From positions 1,054,001-1,118,000 of the forward strand of contig NZ_CP127409.1 in the NCBI RefSeq assembly GCF_030291135.1: a DNA stretch of 64,000 nucleotides, in the 5' to 3' direction. Below are positions 24,322-32,016 of this stretch, in pieces (positions within the stretch are counted from its first letter, which is position 1; every line of letters starts with the position of its first letter). The translations under genes and the position numbers were made by a program. This DNA comes from Rhodanobacter thiooxydans. GTDB lineage: Bacteria; Pseudomonadota; Gammaproteobacteria; Xanthomonadales; Rhodanobacteraceae. The notes beneath the pieces were generated by a model. It was not told the origin of the DNA. It made no database searches and saw only the letters and a list, made by a program, of their open reading frames with translations.

Positions 24322-24948
24322 TCAGCGCCGCGCCGCCACCACGGGCTGCGGCCTGGCGAGCGGTGGCGCCACGCGTGCCATCCAGCGCTCGAATGCCAGC
24401 ATGAAGCCCTGCAGCGACTGTGCGGTGGCCGGATCGGCCAGCGTGCCGTCGGTGTCGAAGCGGCTGGCCGCGCCTGCCACAAACAGGGTCGGTGCCGGCA
24501 TGACCAGCGCGCCGCAAGTGTGCAGCACCTGGCGCAGCGAAGCCTGCGCCAGGCGCGTACCCCACGGGCCGCTGCTGGCGCCGAGCACGGCCATGGGTTT
24601 TTCCGGCAGCACATCGCCCGCAGGGCTTTCGCGCGACAGCCAGTCCAGCGCGTTCTTCAGCACGCCGGGGATGGCATGGTTGTACTCGGGCGTGGCGATG
24701 ACCAGGCCGTCCGCGGCGGCGATCGCCGCGCGCAGCGCCTGCACGCCAGCGGGGCCGGCCGGGTCGTGCTGCTCCAGGTCTTCGTCGAACAGCGGCACGG
24801 CAGCCAGCGCGTCGTAGACGTCCAGTTGCAGCGTCGCCGGTGCCTGGGCCACGGCGGCCCGAAGCAGGCGGCGGTTCCAGGAATCGCGGCGCAGGCTGCC
24901 GGCAAGGCACAGCACGCGGCGGACGGGAGCGGCGTGGAAGGTGGTCAT
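24322..24948 (-). CDS. NADPH-dependent FMN reductase family protein
   Basis: The 208-residue protein has a flavodoxin-like fold. The FMN phosphate loop is LAGSLRRDSWNRRLL (about residues 14-28), followed by DGLVIATPEYNHAIPGVLKNALDWLSR (about 78-104), the signature of the ArsH/ChrR/YieF branch. GASSGPWGTRLAQ is the second flavin loop. Members reduce quinones, azo dyes, chromate or flavin with NAD(P)H. The physiological substrate here is unknown. The start is favoured by GGAG eight bases upstream. It is 25 bp downstream of the lysE-type gene on the same strand, so the two may be one transcript opposing the LysR regulator. Confidence 0.88.
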   Translation of the reverse strand: MTTFHAAPVRRVLCLAGSLRRDSWNRRLLRAAVAQAPATLQLDVYDALAAVPLFDEDLEQHDPAGPAGVQALRAAIAAADGLVIATPEYNHAIPGVLKNALDWLSRESPAGDVLPEKPMAVLGASSGPWGTRLAQASLRQVLHTCGALVMPAPTLFVAGAASRFDTDGTLADPATAQSLQGFMLAFERWMARVAPPLARPQPVVAARR

Positions 24949-24973
24949 CTCGGTATCTCCGGTGAGCAAAGGG

Positions 24974-25570
24974 TCAGGGTTCGATCAGCAGCAGGAAGGC
25001 GCAGGCGACCAGCAGGACGCCCATCACGATGTCGACGCCGCGGCGCACCGCAGGGCGCACCAGCCAGCGGGCCAGCCATGCGCCCAGCGCGGCCCACAGC
25101 AGCAGGCACAGGGTGGGGATCAGCACGAACAGTCCGGCCAGCGGCAGGTAATCGCGCAGGCCGGTGGCCGGCATCGCCGCCAGCACGGTCAGCACGATCA
25201 CCCAGCTTTTCGGGTTGAGGAACTGGAATCCGATCAGGCCCAGGGTGCCGGCCGGCAAGGCCGCCGACGTCGCGGCGGCGTGTCGCGGCGCGCTGCCGGC
25301 GATGCACAGCGATACTCCCAACCAAATCAGATACAGCGCGCCGATCGCACCGGTCCAGCGCCTCAGCGGCAGGTACGCCGCGAAAGCTGCGCCCACACCC
25401 AGCGCCGTCGCCGCGAGCAGCAGCAGGCCGCCGCACACGATGCCGGCGATCGCCGGCAGCGCGCCGCGCAGGCCGGTATGCCCTGCCGCGCGCAGCACCA
25501 CCAGGTTGTTCGGGCCGGGCGTGATCGCGGCCACGCAGAGCAGGCCGCACGCGGCGAGCAACGGATCCAT
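24974..25570 (-). CDS. LysE family amino-acid exporter
   Basis: This is a 198-residue membrane protein with six predicted helices. The N-terminal ITPGPNNLVVLRAAGHTGLRG (about residues 16-36) is the family signature. The second half repeats the hydrophobic pattern (FLNPKSWVIVLTVLAAMP near 125). LysE/RhtB proteins export amino acids or related small molecules. Which one is not predictable. It is divergently transcribed from a LysR-type regulator 91 bp away, the classic arrangement in which the regulator senses the exported compound. The downstream flavin reductase is on the same strand. Confidence 0.9.
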   Translation of the reverse strand: MDPLLAACGLLCVAAITPGPNNLVVLRAAGHTGLRGALPAIAGIVCGGLLLLAATALGVGAAFAAYLPLRRWTGAIGALYLIWLGVSLCIAGSAPRHAAATSAALPAGTLGLIGFQFLNPKSWVIVLTVLAAMPATGLRDYLPLAGLFVLIPTLCLLLWAALGAWLARWLVRPAVRRGVDIVMGVLLVACAFLLLIEP

Positions 25571-25661
25571 GGGGTTCCCTCATCGGCAATGGTCGAATGA
25601 AGTGCATTTTCGAGCGCATCGGTGGTCCGTGTCGCAAGGTTTATGGTCTAAAATTCCGACC

Positions 25662-26561
25662 ATGAACGAATTGCCGTTGAATGCCCTGCGCGCGTTCGCC
25701 ATGGTCTACGCGCATGGCGGCGTGCGCGCCGCCGCGCGCGAGCTGGGCATGGCGCACTCGTCGGTGAGCCGGCACCTGGGCGAGCTGGACCGCTGGCTGG
25801 GCGTGCCGCTGCTGCGTGCGGCGGCCGGGCGCGGCCCGCTGGTGTTCACCCCGCAGGGCGAGGCGCTGGGTCGCGCCACGCTGTCCGGCCTGCGCGAGAT
25901 CGAACAGGCGGTGGCGGCGTTGCGCGAGACCCGCCCGGCGCACGCGGTGACCCTGTCCGCCTCGCCGTCGTTCGCGATCCGCTGGCTGCTGCCGCGGTTG
26001 CCCGCGCTGGAGAAGGCGCACCCGAAGATCGAGTTGTCGGTGCAGGTGGAGCAGCGGCTGGACGCGCTGGACGATGGCCGCATCGACCTGGCGATCCGCA
26101 TGGGCAACGGACCGTGGCCGGGGCTGCATGCCGAGCCGCTGATGGACGACGCGCTGTACCCGGTGATGAGCCCGGCGCTGTGGCAGGCGTCCGGACGTCT
26201 GTCGAAGCCGGCGCAACTGGCCGGCCTGCGCCTGCTGCACGACCGCGACCCGCAGGCGGCGTGGGAACTATGGCGGCAGGCGCACGGGCCGGCCAAGCTT
26301 TCGCTGCAGGGCGGCGCGCGCTACACCTCGTCCGACCTGGTGCTGCGCGCGGCGATGCAGGGCCAGGGCGTGGCGCTGGCGCGGCACCGGCTGGCCGCGG
26401 ACGACGTGGCGAACGGCAGCCTGCTGCGCCCGTTCGGCGACCTCGCCGTGGCGTTGGGGCCGTCGTACTGGATCGTGCGGCCGCCGGCAAAACCGCGCGC
26501 CGCGGTGGCCGCGGTGGTCGACTGGCTGCGCTGGCAGGCAGCCGGCGCCAGCGCGCGCTGA
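25662..26561 (+). CDS. LysR family transcriptional regulator (GcvA-like)
   Basis: This is a 299-residue LysR-type protein. The N-terminal winged helix-turn-helix (about residues 5-62: LNALRAFAMVYAHGGVRAAARELGMAHSSVSRHLGELD) is followed by a substrate-binding domain starting near 90 (VTLSASPSFAIRWLLPRLP). The latter opening is typical of the GcvA subgroup. It faces the LysE exporter gene across 91 bp, so it probably controls that gene and itself. An inverted repeat ATGGTC-N9-GACCAT overlaps its start codon. Its stop directly abuts that of trxC on the opposite strand. Confidence 0.92.
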   Translation: MNELPLNALRAFAMVYAHGGVRAAARELGMAHSSVSRHLGELDRWLGVPLLRAAAGRGPLVFTPQGEALGRATLSGLREIEQAVAALRETRPAHAVTLSASPSFAIRWLLPRLPALEKAHPKIELSVQVEQRLDALDDGRIDLAIRMGNGPWPGLHAEPLMDDALYPVMSPALWQASGRLSKPAQLAGLRLLHDRDPQAAWELWRQAHGPAKLSLQGGARYTSSDLVLRAAMQGQGVALARHRLAADDVANGSLLRPFGDLAVALGPSYWIVRPPAKPRAAVAAVVDWLRWQAAGASAR

Positions 26562-27005
26562 TCAGCCGCGCGCCAGCGCACCCTCGACGAACTGCTGAAG
26601 CTGCGCCGCGTTGAGTGCGCCGGATTGCCGCGCGATCTCGCGACCCTGCCTGAACATGATCAGGGTAGGGATGCTGCGGATGCCGAAGCGCCCGGCCAGT
26701 TGCGGCTGCGCCTCGGTATCCAGCTTGGCCAGCCGCAGGCGTGGTTCGAACTTGCCCGCGGCCTGCACGAACACCGGCGCGAAGCCGACGCACGGCCCGC
26801 ACCACGGCGCCCAGAAATCCACCAGCACCGGCAGGTCGCCGCGGCCGGCGATCGCGTCGAAATTCGCCGCGGTCAGCTCCACCGGATGCCCCTCGAACAG
26901 CGCCTGCTTGCAGCGGCCGCAGTTGGGGTGCTCGCCGAGGCGTTCGGCCGGCACGCGGTTCAGCGCGCCGCAGTGCGGGCAGGGGATGGCCAGCGGTGTA
27001 CTCAT
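26562..27005 (-). CDS. trxC: Thioredoxin 2 (zinc-ribbon thioredoxin)
   Basis: The 147-residue protein has the N-terminal zinc ribbon of TrxC (CPHC at residues 9-12 and CGRC at 29-32) and a thioredoxin domain with the active site WAPWCGPC (about 66-73) and the cis-proline loop SIPT (about 114-117). It reduces disulfides in cytoplasmic proteins. The zinc domain tunes its redox response, and in enterics it belongs to the OxyR regulon. All catalytic residues are present. The gene is tail to tail with the LysR gene with no space between stops. Confidence 0.95.
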   Translation of the reverse strand: MSTPLAIPCPHCGALNRVPAERLGEHPNCGRCKQALFEGHPVELTAANFDAIAGRGDLPVLVDFWAPWCGPCVGFAPVFVQAAGKFEPRLRLAKLDTEAQPQLAGRFGIRSIPTLIMFRQGREIARQSGALNAAQLQQFVEGALARG

Positions 27006-27089
27006 GGCAGACTCCGGTAACGGGTCAGGCGCCAGGCGCCAACGCCGACAAGATGGCGGCGCCCGTTGCCGAAACCAAGCCGAGCCGAC

Positions 27090-27563
27090 ATGCCGCGACG
27101 TCCCGCCCCACCCGCTTCACGCTGGCCGCAGCGAAGCCTGCTTGCGCTGGGCATGCTGTGGGCCTTGCCAAACAGCGTGGCCGGCCTGCTGCTGGGTTTG
27201 GCCGGCGTGGCCTTCGGCGCGCGGCTGCGCTGGCAGCAGCGCGAACTGGCGCTGGTGGTGCGGCGCTGGCCGTGGGGCGGCGGGGCGTTGACCCTGGGCA
27301 ACGTGATCGTGCACACCGGCGAGCGGCTGGACGTGCCGTGCTTCACCTATGCGCATCGCGCGGGCCGCTGCATCGAGCCGCCGGTGTCGCTGGCCGACCA
27401 CGAACGTGCCCACGTTTACCAGTACATGCTGCTCGGTCCGCTGTTCCTGCCGCTGTACCTGCTGTGCGGCGGGGTCAGCGTGCGCAACCCGTTCGAGCGC
27501 GCGGCCGATCGCTACGCCCGCACGAGGCGCGGCTGGTGGCCGTGGTCGCGGGAAGGCTGCTGA
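27090..27563 (+). CDS. Hypothetical membrane protein with HERAH motif
   Basis: I do not recognise the family. This start gives 157 residues. A hydrophobic region (about residues 20-45) is followed by strands (LALVVRRWPWGGGALTLGNVIVH), then SLADHERAHVYQYMLLGPLFLPLYLLCGG (about 105-133). HERAH resembles the HExxH zinc-protease motif and sits next to a hydrophobic helix, as in some small metalloprotease-like proteins, with a downstream NPFERAADRYA that could supply a third ligand. A structural role in a non-catalytic relative is equally possible. It diverges from trxC by 84 bp and converges on msrB. Confidence 0.65.
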   Translation: MPRRPAPPASRWPQRSLLALGMLWALPNSVAGLLLGLAGVAFGARLRWQQRELALVVRRWPWGGGALTLGNVIVHTGERLDVPCFTYAHRAGRCIEPPVSLADHERAHVYQYMLLGPLFLPLYLLCGGVSVRNPFERAADRYARTRRGWWPWSREGC

Positions 27564-27575
27564 GCCGCTTGCGCG

Positions 27576-28178
27576 TCAGGCTGCCGCGCGCGGCACGAAG
27601 CGCAGCGCCACCGAGTTCATGCAGTAACGCAAGCCGGTCGGTTGCGGGCCGTCCTCGAAGACGTGGCCGAGGTGGCTGTTGCAACCGGCGCAGCCGATCG
27701 CGATGCGGTCCATGCCGAACATGTTGTCGTGGCGCTCGATCACGTTGCGCTTCGCAATGGGCTGCCAGAAGCTGGGCCAGCCGGTGCCGGAGTCGAATTC
27801 GGTGGCCGCGTCGTACAGCGCGGTGGCGCAGGCCACGCAGCGGAACAGGCCGGGCACGGCGGGCCGTTCGTGCTCGCCGCTGAACGCGCGTTCGGTGCCG
27901 TCGTGACGCATGATCTCGTACGACGCCGGCGCCAGCCGCTGCCGCCATTGCGCGTCGCTCAGCACCAGCCGCGCCACCTTGCGCGCGCCGAGATCGTGGC
28001 CGGCATCGTCGAAGATTTCCAGCAGCACTTCGCCGGGTCGGCCGACCGGCGTGTTTGCCGCGGCGTGCAGGCGCGGCAGCAGCAGTCCGCCGCCGACGGC
28101 CAGCAGTGCGCCACCGCCGATTGCGGCACGCAAGAAGCGGCGGCGATCCATCGCGAGGGTTTCATCGATGCGGGACAT
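27576..28178 (-). CDS. msrB: Peptide-methionine (R)-S-oxide reductase, Tat-exported
   Basis: The 200-residue protein begins with a twin-arginine signal (DRRRFLRAAIGGGALLAVGG, residues 10-29), so it folds before export to the periplasm. The MsrB domain follows with zinc ligands in two CxxC pairs (CVAC about 115, CAGC about 164), SGTGWPSFWQP, and the catalytic Cys in LRYCMNSVALRF. It reduces methionine-R-sulfoxide in proteins. The gene starts 27 bp after dipZ on the same strand. A membrane DipZ would supply the electrons, and the divergent ECF sigma/NrsF pair probably controls both. Confidence 0.93.
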   Translation of the reverse strand: MSRIDETLAMDRRRFLRAAIGGGALLAVGGGLLLPRLHAAANTPVGRPGEVLLEIFDDAGHDLGARKVARLVLSDAQWRQRLAPASYEIMRHDGTERAFSGEHERPAVPGLFRCVACATALYDAATEFDSGTGWPSFWQPIAKRNVIERHDNMFGMDRIAIGCAGCNSHLGHVFEDGPQPTGLRYCMNSVALRFVPRAAA

Positions 28179-28205
28179 GGCAACCTCCGTGGAACGGTGG
28201 GTGGT

Positions 28206-29927
28206 TCAGCCGAACGTGAACGCGTACGCCTGCACGCCCGGGTCGAGGAAGGTGATCTCGAACAGCCGCTCGCCGCTGCCGTGGGCCTGGCGTACCAGCT
28301 GGTACAGCCGCTGGCCGGTGATCGTGCCGTTGCCGTCGGCATCGGTGTCCATGCCGTGGTCGGCGCCGGGCGGCTTGCCGTCGATGGTGACGCGGTAGCG
28401 GATCGGCTTGCCGTCGCTGGCGGGACCGAGCACCAGGTGCAGGTCGCGGCCGCGGAAGCGGTAGACGATGGCGCCGCCGGCCCGGTCCAGCTGCGCGTTC
28501 TCGCCGTGCACGGTCCAGCGGCCGTCGAGCGACCACTGGTCCGCGGCGAGCGAGGAGGGTGCGTGATAGTCGTGTGCGTCGTCGTGCGCCACCCGGCCGC
28601 CGACGAAGTTCATCGCGCGGGCGTAGCCGACGTAGGTCTCCGGCGAACGGGTGGGATCGTTCGACGCCGCGGCTTCGACGCCGCGATGGTCGTCGCTGAC
28701 GTAGCCGCCGGGCAGGTTCTTCTGGCCGGCCTCGACCAGCAGCTGGCGGATCACGTCCTCACTTTCCCGGTACTCGCCTTCGCCGAAGTGGTGATGGCGG
28801 ATCTGTCCCTGCGCGTCGATGAAGTAGTGCGCTGGCCAGTACTCGTTGTTGAAGCCTTTCCAGATCGCGTAGTCGTTGTCCAGCGCGACGGGATAGTTGA
28901 CGCCCAGATCCTTGATCGCCTTGGCGACGTTGGCCGGATTTTTCTCGAACGCGAACTCCGGTGCGTGCACGCCGATCACCACCAGGCCGTGGTCCTTGTA
29001 CTTGTCGGCCCAGCCGCGCACGTAGGGCAGCGTGCGGATGCAGTTGATGCAGGAGTAGGTCCAGAAATCGACCAGCACCACCTTGCCGCGCAGCGACTCG
29101 GTGGTCAGCGGCGGGCTGTTCAGCCATTGCGTGGCGCCGGCCAGCGACGGGAACGTGCCTTCCACCGGCAGCGGCTCGCCGGCCTTCGGCGCCGGCTGCG
29201 GTGCCGGTGCCGGACGCACCGCGTTGATCAGCTTCTGCTCGATGCCGCCGGTGCTGGCCAGCGAGACGCGGGTGAGCAGGCCGGTATCCAGGCCCAGCGC
29301 GATTGCGGCTACGCCGCACAGCACCAGCACGCCGAGCGTGCGGCGCACCCATTCGCCGGCGCCGAGCGAGCGCTTCATCAGGGCGAACACCTTGCCGCCG
29401 ATCAGCAGCGCCAGGCCCAGCGAGGTGGCCGCGCCGGCGGCGTAGGTCAGCAGCAGCAGCGTGGTCTGCACGCTGGCGCCATTCAGCGCCGCGCCGGTCA
29501 GCAGCAGGCCCAGGATCGGCCCCGCACACGGCGCCCACAGCAGGCCGGTGGCGACGCCGAGGCCGGTCGCGCCCCACACCGAATCGCCGTCGCCGGCCGA
29601 ACGCTGCGACAGGCGATTGCCCAGCGCCACGAACGGGCGGGTGATCCATTCGGCCAGGTGGGTCGACAGCAGGGTCAGGCCGAGGAAGGCCAGCACCGCC
29701 ATTGCCACCCAGCGGCCGTACTGGTTCGCGTGCACCGCCCAGCCGCCACCCAGCGCGGCCAGCGTGGCGACCGCGGCGAAGGTGATCGCCATGCCCAGCA
29801 GCATCGGGAAACCGTTGCGCATGAACGGCCGGTCGGAACGGGCGAACACGAACGGCAGCACTGGCAGGATGCACGGGCTGAGGATGGTCAGTACGCCGCC
29901 GAGGTAGGCGAGGATCAACACGAGCAT
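28206..29927 (-). CDS. dipZ: Cytochrome c biogenesis / thiol-disulfide transporter DipZ
   Basis: This is a 573-residue three-part protein. The N-terminal CcdA-like module has about six helices (residues 1-235), starting at ILAYLGGVLTILSPCILPVLP, and contains TGLLWAPCAGPILG. A periplasmic thioredoxin/TlpA-like domain follows with WTYSCINCIRTLP (about residues 290-302) and a C-terminal jelly-roll (about 430-573) typical of DipZ. It carries reducing equivalents from cytoplasmic thioredoxin across the membrane. With MsrB immediately downstream it forms a periplasmic methionine-repair relay. A GTAACC-N16-CGAAT promoter lies just upstream of the start. Confidence 0.93.
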   Translation of the reverse strand: MLVLILAYLGGVLTILSPCILPVLPFVFARSDRPFMRNGFPMLLGMAITFAAVATLAALGGGWAVHANQYGRWVAMAVLAFLGLTLLSTHLAEWITRPFVALGNRLSQRSAGDGDSVWGATGLGVATGLLWAPCAGPILGLLLTGAALNGASVQTTLLLLTYAAGAATSLGLALLIGGKVFALMKRSLGAGEWVRRTLGVLVLCGVAAIALGLDTGLLTRVSLASTGGIEQKLINAVRPAPAPQPAPKAGEPLPVEGTFPSLAGATQWLNSPPLTTESLRGKVVLVDFWTYSCINCIRTLPYVRGWADKYKDHGLVVIGVHAPEFAFEKNPANVAKAIKDLGVNYPVALDNDYAIWKGFNNEYWPAHYFIDAQGQIRHHHFGEGEYRESEDVIRQLLVEAGQKNLPGGYVSDDHRGVEAAASNDPTRSPETYVGYARAMNFVGGRVAHDDAHDYHAPSSLAADQWSLDGRWTVHGENAQLDRAGGAIVYRFRGRDLHLVLGPASDGKPIRYRVTIDGKPPGADHGMDTDADGNGTITGQRLYQLVRQAHGSGERLFEITFLDPGVQAYAFTFG

Positions 29928-29956
29928 GGTGGGCGTCCGTGGAAGGTTGTCTGGTT

Positions 29957-29983
29957 ATTCGCCGGCGCGCCGACGGTGGTTAC
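29957..29983 (-). promoter_or_regulatory. ECF-type promoter for dipZ-msrB
   Basis: On the minus strand GTAACC (29983-29978) is followed by a 16-base spacer and CGAATAA (from 29961). This matches the GTAACC-N16-CGAA pattern I recall for promoters of SigF-type ECF sigma factors such as Caulobacter SigF. The -10 is about 30 bp before the dipZ start, leaving a short leader. A mirror-image promoter serves the sigma factor gene. Confidence 0.7.
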
Positions 29984-29996
29984 CTGCAGGTACGGG

Positions 29997-30023
29997 GTAA
30001 CGCCGGGGCCGGATGCGGCGAAT
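29997..30023 (+). promoter_or_regulatory. ECF-type promoter for the sigma factor operon
   Basis: GTAACG (29997-30002), a 16-base spacer (30003-30018) and CGAAT (30019-30023) match the promoter facing dipZ with the same spacing. It suggests the sigma factor activates its own gene and dipZ-msrB from back-to-back sites. Confidence 0.65.
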
Positions 30024-30132
30024 ACTCCACAGGCGTTCCGCCGTGGAGCGAAGCATGTCGCAAGCCTTGACCGCCACCGTCTGCATGGGTCTAGATAGTG
30101 GACTTTCCCTGCGGAGGAGTCCCGCCCCGACC

Positions 30133-30720
30133 GTGTCAGCCGACGTCGCCACCGCGAACGACAGCGAAACGCCCGAGCGGCGCCGGGCGGCGTGGATGGC
30201 GGCTGCGCAGGCCGGCGACCGCCGCGCCTACGAGAGGCTGCTGGCCGATTCGGTGGCGCTGATCCGTGCCACCGCGCGGCGTCAGGGCGTGGCGCCGGAC
30301 GGCCTGGACGACGTGGTGCAGGAGACCCTGATCACCGTGCACCGGGTGCGCCATACCTACGACCCGACCCGCTCGTACGATGCCTGGCTGACCGCGATCG
30401 CCAGCCGCCGCGCGATCGATGCGTTGCGCAGCCGCGGCCGTCGCGACAGCCGCGAGCTGCGCGACGACTATGCGCTCGACCGGCACCCGGATGCCGACGA
30501 CGCCAGTGCCGCCACCGAGAGCGGGCAGCGCGCGCAACGGCTGCACGAGGCGATCGCCGAACTGCCGCCGGGCCAGCGCGAAGCGGTGGAACAGCTGGGC
30601 CTGCGCGAGCGTTCGCTCAGCGAGGCGGCCGAGCTGACCGGGCGCAACACCGGCGCGCTGAAAGTGAATCTGCACCGCGCGTTGAAGGCGCTGCGCGAAC
30701 GTTTCCATGGAGAACCCTGA
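30133..30720 (+). CDS. ECF sigma factor (SigF-like, NrsF-associated)
   Basis: This is a 195-residue sigma-70 family protein. Region 2 spans about residues 25-95 (LDDVVQETLITVHRVRHTYDPTRSYDAWLTAIASRRAIDALRSRGR in pieces). Region 4 is near 140-190 (PPGQREAVEQLGLRERSLSEAAELTG). The GTG start is preferred because the codons before it are atypical. GGAGGAG lies about 13 bases upstream. An ATG at 30055 is in frame and cannot be excluded. Its stop is next to the NrsF-type gene, as in ECF sigma/anti-sigma operons of the Caulobacter SigF kind, which respond to oxidants. Probable targets are itself and dipZ-msrB. Confidence 0.85.
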   Translation: MSADVATANDSETPERRRAAWMAAAQAGDRRAYERLLADSVALIRATARRQGVAPDGLDDVVQETLITVHRVRHTYDPTRSYDAWLTAIASRRAIDALRSRGRRDSRELRDDYALDRHPDADDASAATESGQRAQRLHEAIAELPPGQREAVEQLGLRERSLSEAAELTGRNTGALKVNLHRALKALRERFHGEP

Positions 30721-30721
30721 C

Positions 30722-31378
30722 GTGATGTTCGAGCCGTCATCTCATGAGGCGCTGATCGACCGTCTCGGCACCGGGCTGGTGCCGGTGCGGCGTCTGCTAC
30801 CGCCATGGCTGCGCACCGCCGGCTGGCTGCTGCTGGTGCTGGCGCTGGCGGTCGGGCTGCTGCTGCATTACGGCGCGGACCCGATGCTGCGGCGCTGGGC
30901 CGCCACGCCGGACCTGGCCTGGGCCGGCATCGGCGCAGTGATCACCACGATCAGCGCGGCGTGGGCCGCGTTCGCGCTGGGCGTGCCGGGGCGCCCAGCG
31001 GTGTGGGCATGGCTGCCGTTGCCCGGCGCCTTGCTGTGGATCGGTGCCAGTGGCCTCGGCTGCCTGCGCACGTGGATCGCGCCGGGGACGCAGCTTGCCG
31101 GCATGCATCAGACCGCCGACTGCCTGCTCTTCATCATCGGCTTCTCGGTGCCGCTGTCCGCGCTGCTGATCCTGCTGCTGCGCCGCGCCTGCCCGCTGCG
31201 GCCGGTGCTTACCGCCGTGCTGATCGGGCTGGCCAGCGCGGCCGCCTCGGCCAGCCTGCTGGAGATCTGCCACGCCTACGATTCGGCCGCCACCGATCTA
31301 CTGACGCATGCGCTGGCCGTCGTCGCGGTGGTGGGTATCAATGCCGCGATGGGCGGGCGGCTGTTGTCGAAAGCCTGA
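30722..31378 (+). CDS. nrsF: NrsF-type (DUF1109) membrane anti-sigma factor
   Basis: This is a 218-residue protein with six hydrophobic helices (roughly residues 30-50, 65-85, 95-112, 125-145, 155-180, 190-210). The short N-terminal cytoplasmic stretch (FEPSSHEALIDRLGTGLVPVRRL) would hold the sigma factor. GTG here or ATG three bases later fits a GGAG nine bases upstream. NrsF proteins sequester SigF-like sigma factors and release them upon oxidation or heavy-metal stress through conserved cysteines. Here cysteines occur in GCLRTW, DCLLF, RACPLR and EICHAY. Gene order and promoter pattern support the assignment. Confidence 0.85.
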   Translation: MMFEPSSHEALIDRLGTGLVPVRRLLPPWLRTAGWLLLVLALAVGLLLHYGADPMLRRWAATPDLAWAGIGAVITTISAAWAAFALGVPGRPAVWAWLPLPGALLWIGASGLGCLRTWIAPGTQLAGMHQTADCLLFIIGFSVPLSALLILLLRRACPLRPVLTAVLIGLASAAASASLLEICHAYDSAATDLLTHALAVVAVVGINAAMGGRLLSKA

Positions 31379-31444
31379 GGTCGCGCCCTACGTCGTTCCG
31401 GTGAGAGGTCGCCACGCAGTTGCCGTGGCGGGGTGAAACGCGGA

Positions 31445-31927
31445 TCAGTCGCGGAAGTTGTCGAACTGCAGCGGCAGTTCGACGTCCGACTTGCGCAGCA
31501 CCGCCATTGCCGCCTGCAGGTCATCGCGCTTCTTGCCGCTGACGCGCAGCTTGTCGCCGTTGATCTGCGCCTCGACCTTGAGCTTGGCCGCCTTCAGTTC
31601 GGCCACCAGTTTCTTGGCGATCGGCTGCTCGATGCCCTGCTTCACGGTGATCTTCTGGCGCGAGCCGCCCAGGTTGGTTTCCGGATCGCCCGCATCGAGC
31701 GCGCGGATGTCGATCTTCCGCGCGGTCAGCCGGCCGCGCAGGATGTCCAGCATTTGCTGCAGCTGGAATTCGCTGGGTGCGCTCTGGGTGATCACGCCAT
31801 CGTCCAGCACGTATTTCGCGTCCACGCCCTTGAAGTCGAAGCGCGTGGTCAGTTCGCGGTTGGCCTGGTCGATCGCATTGGTCAGTTCGTGCTTGTCGAC
31901 TTCGGAGATCACGTCAAAGGAAGGCAT
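31445..31927 (-). CDS. yajQ: YajQ family nucleotide/c-di-GMP-binding protein
   Basis: The 160-residue protein has the YajQ signature from the first residues: MPSFDVISEVDKHELTNAID, then TRFDFKGVDAKY, and IRALDAGDPETNLGGSRQ in the middle. It consists of two RRM-like halves. In Xanthomonas a member binds cyclic di-GMP and works with a LysR-type regulator in virulence control. Whether this copy does the same is an inference. Length matches the family (about 160). It stands alone between the NrsF operon (convergent) and an oxidoreductase (divergent). Confidence 0.95.
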   Translation of the reverse strand: MPSFDVISEVDKHELTNAIDQANRELTTRFDFKGVDAKYVLDDGVITQSAPSEFQLQQMLDILRGRLTARKIDIRALDAGDPETNLGGSRQKITVKQGIEQPIAKKLVAELKAAKLKVEAQINGDKLRVSGKKRDDLQAAMAVLRKSDVELPLQFDNFRD

Positions 31928-32016
31928 GGCGGCGGCTCGCTGGGAACAGGGACAAAGTGTAAGCGATGCGGCTGGGCGATAATGCGCGACCTGTGGCGGC
32001 GCGAGGATGCCGGTTC

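Noticed and set aside
27642-30098. An 818-codon open frame on the plus strand opposite msrB and dipZ
   Set aside because: Its product is Ala/Arg/His/Gln-rich with no recognisable domain, and it runs antisense to two well-supported genes. Long antisense frames are expected in GC-rich DNA.
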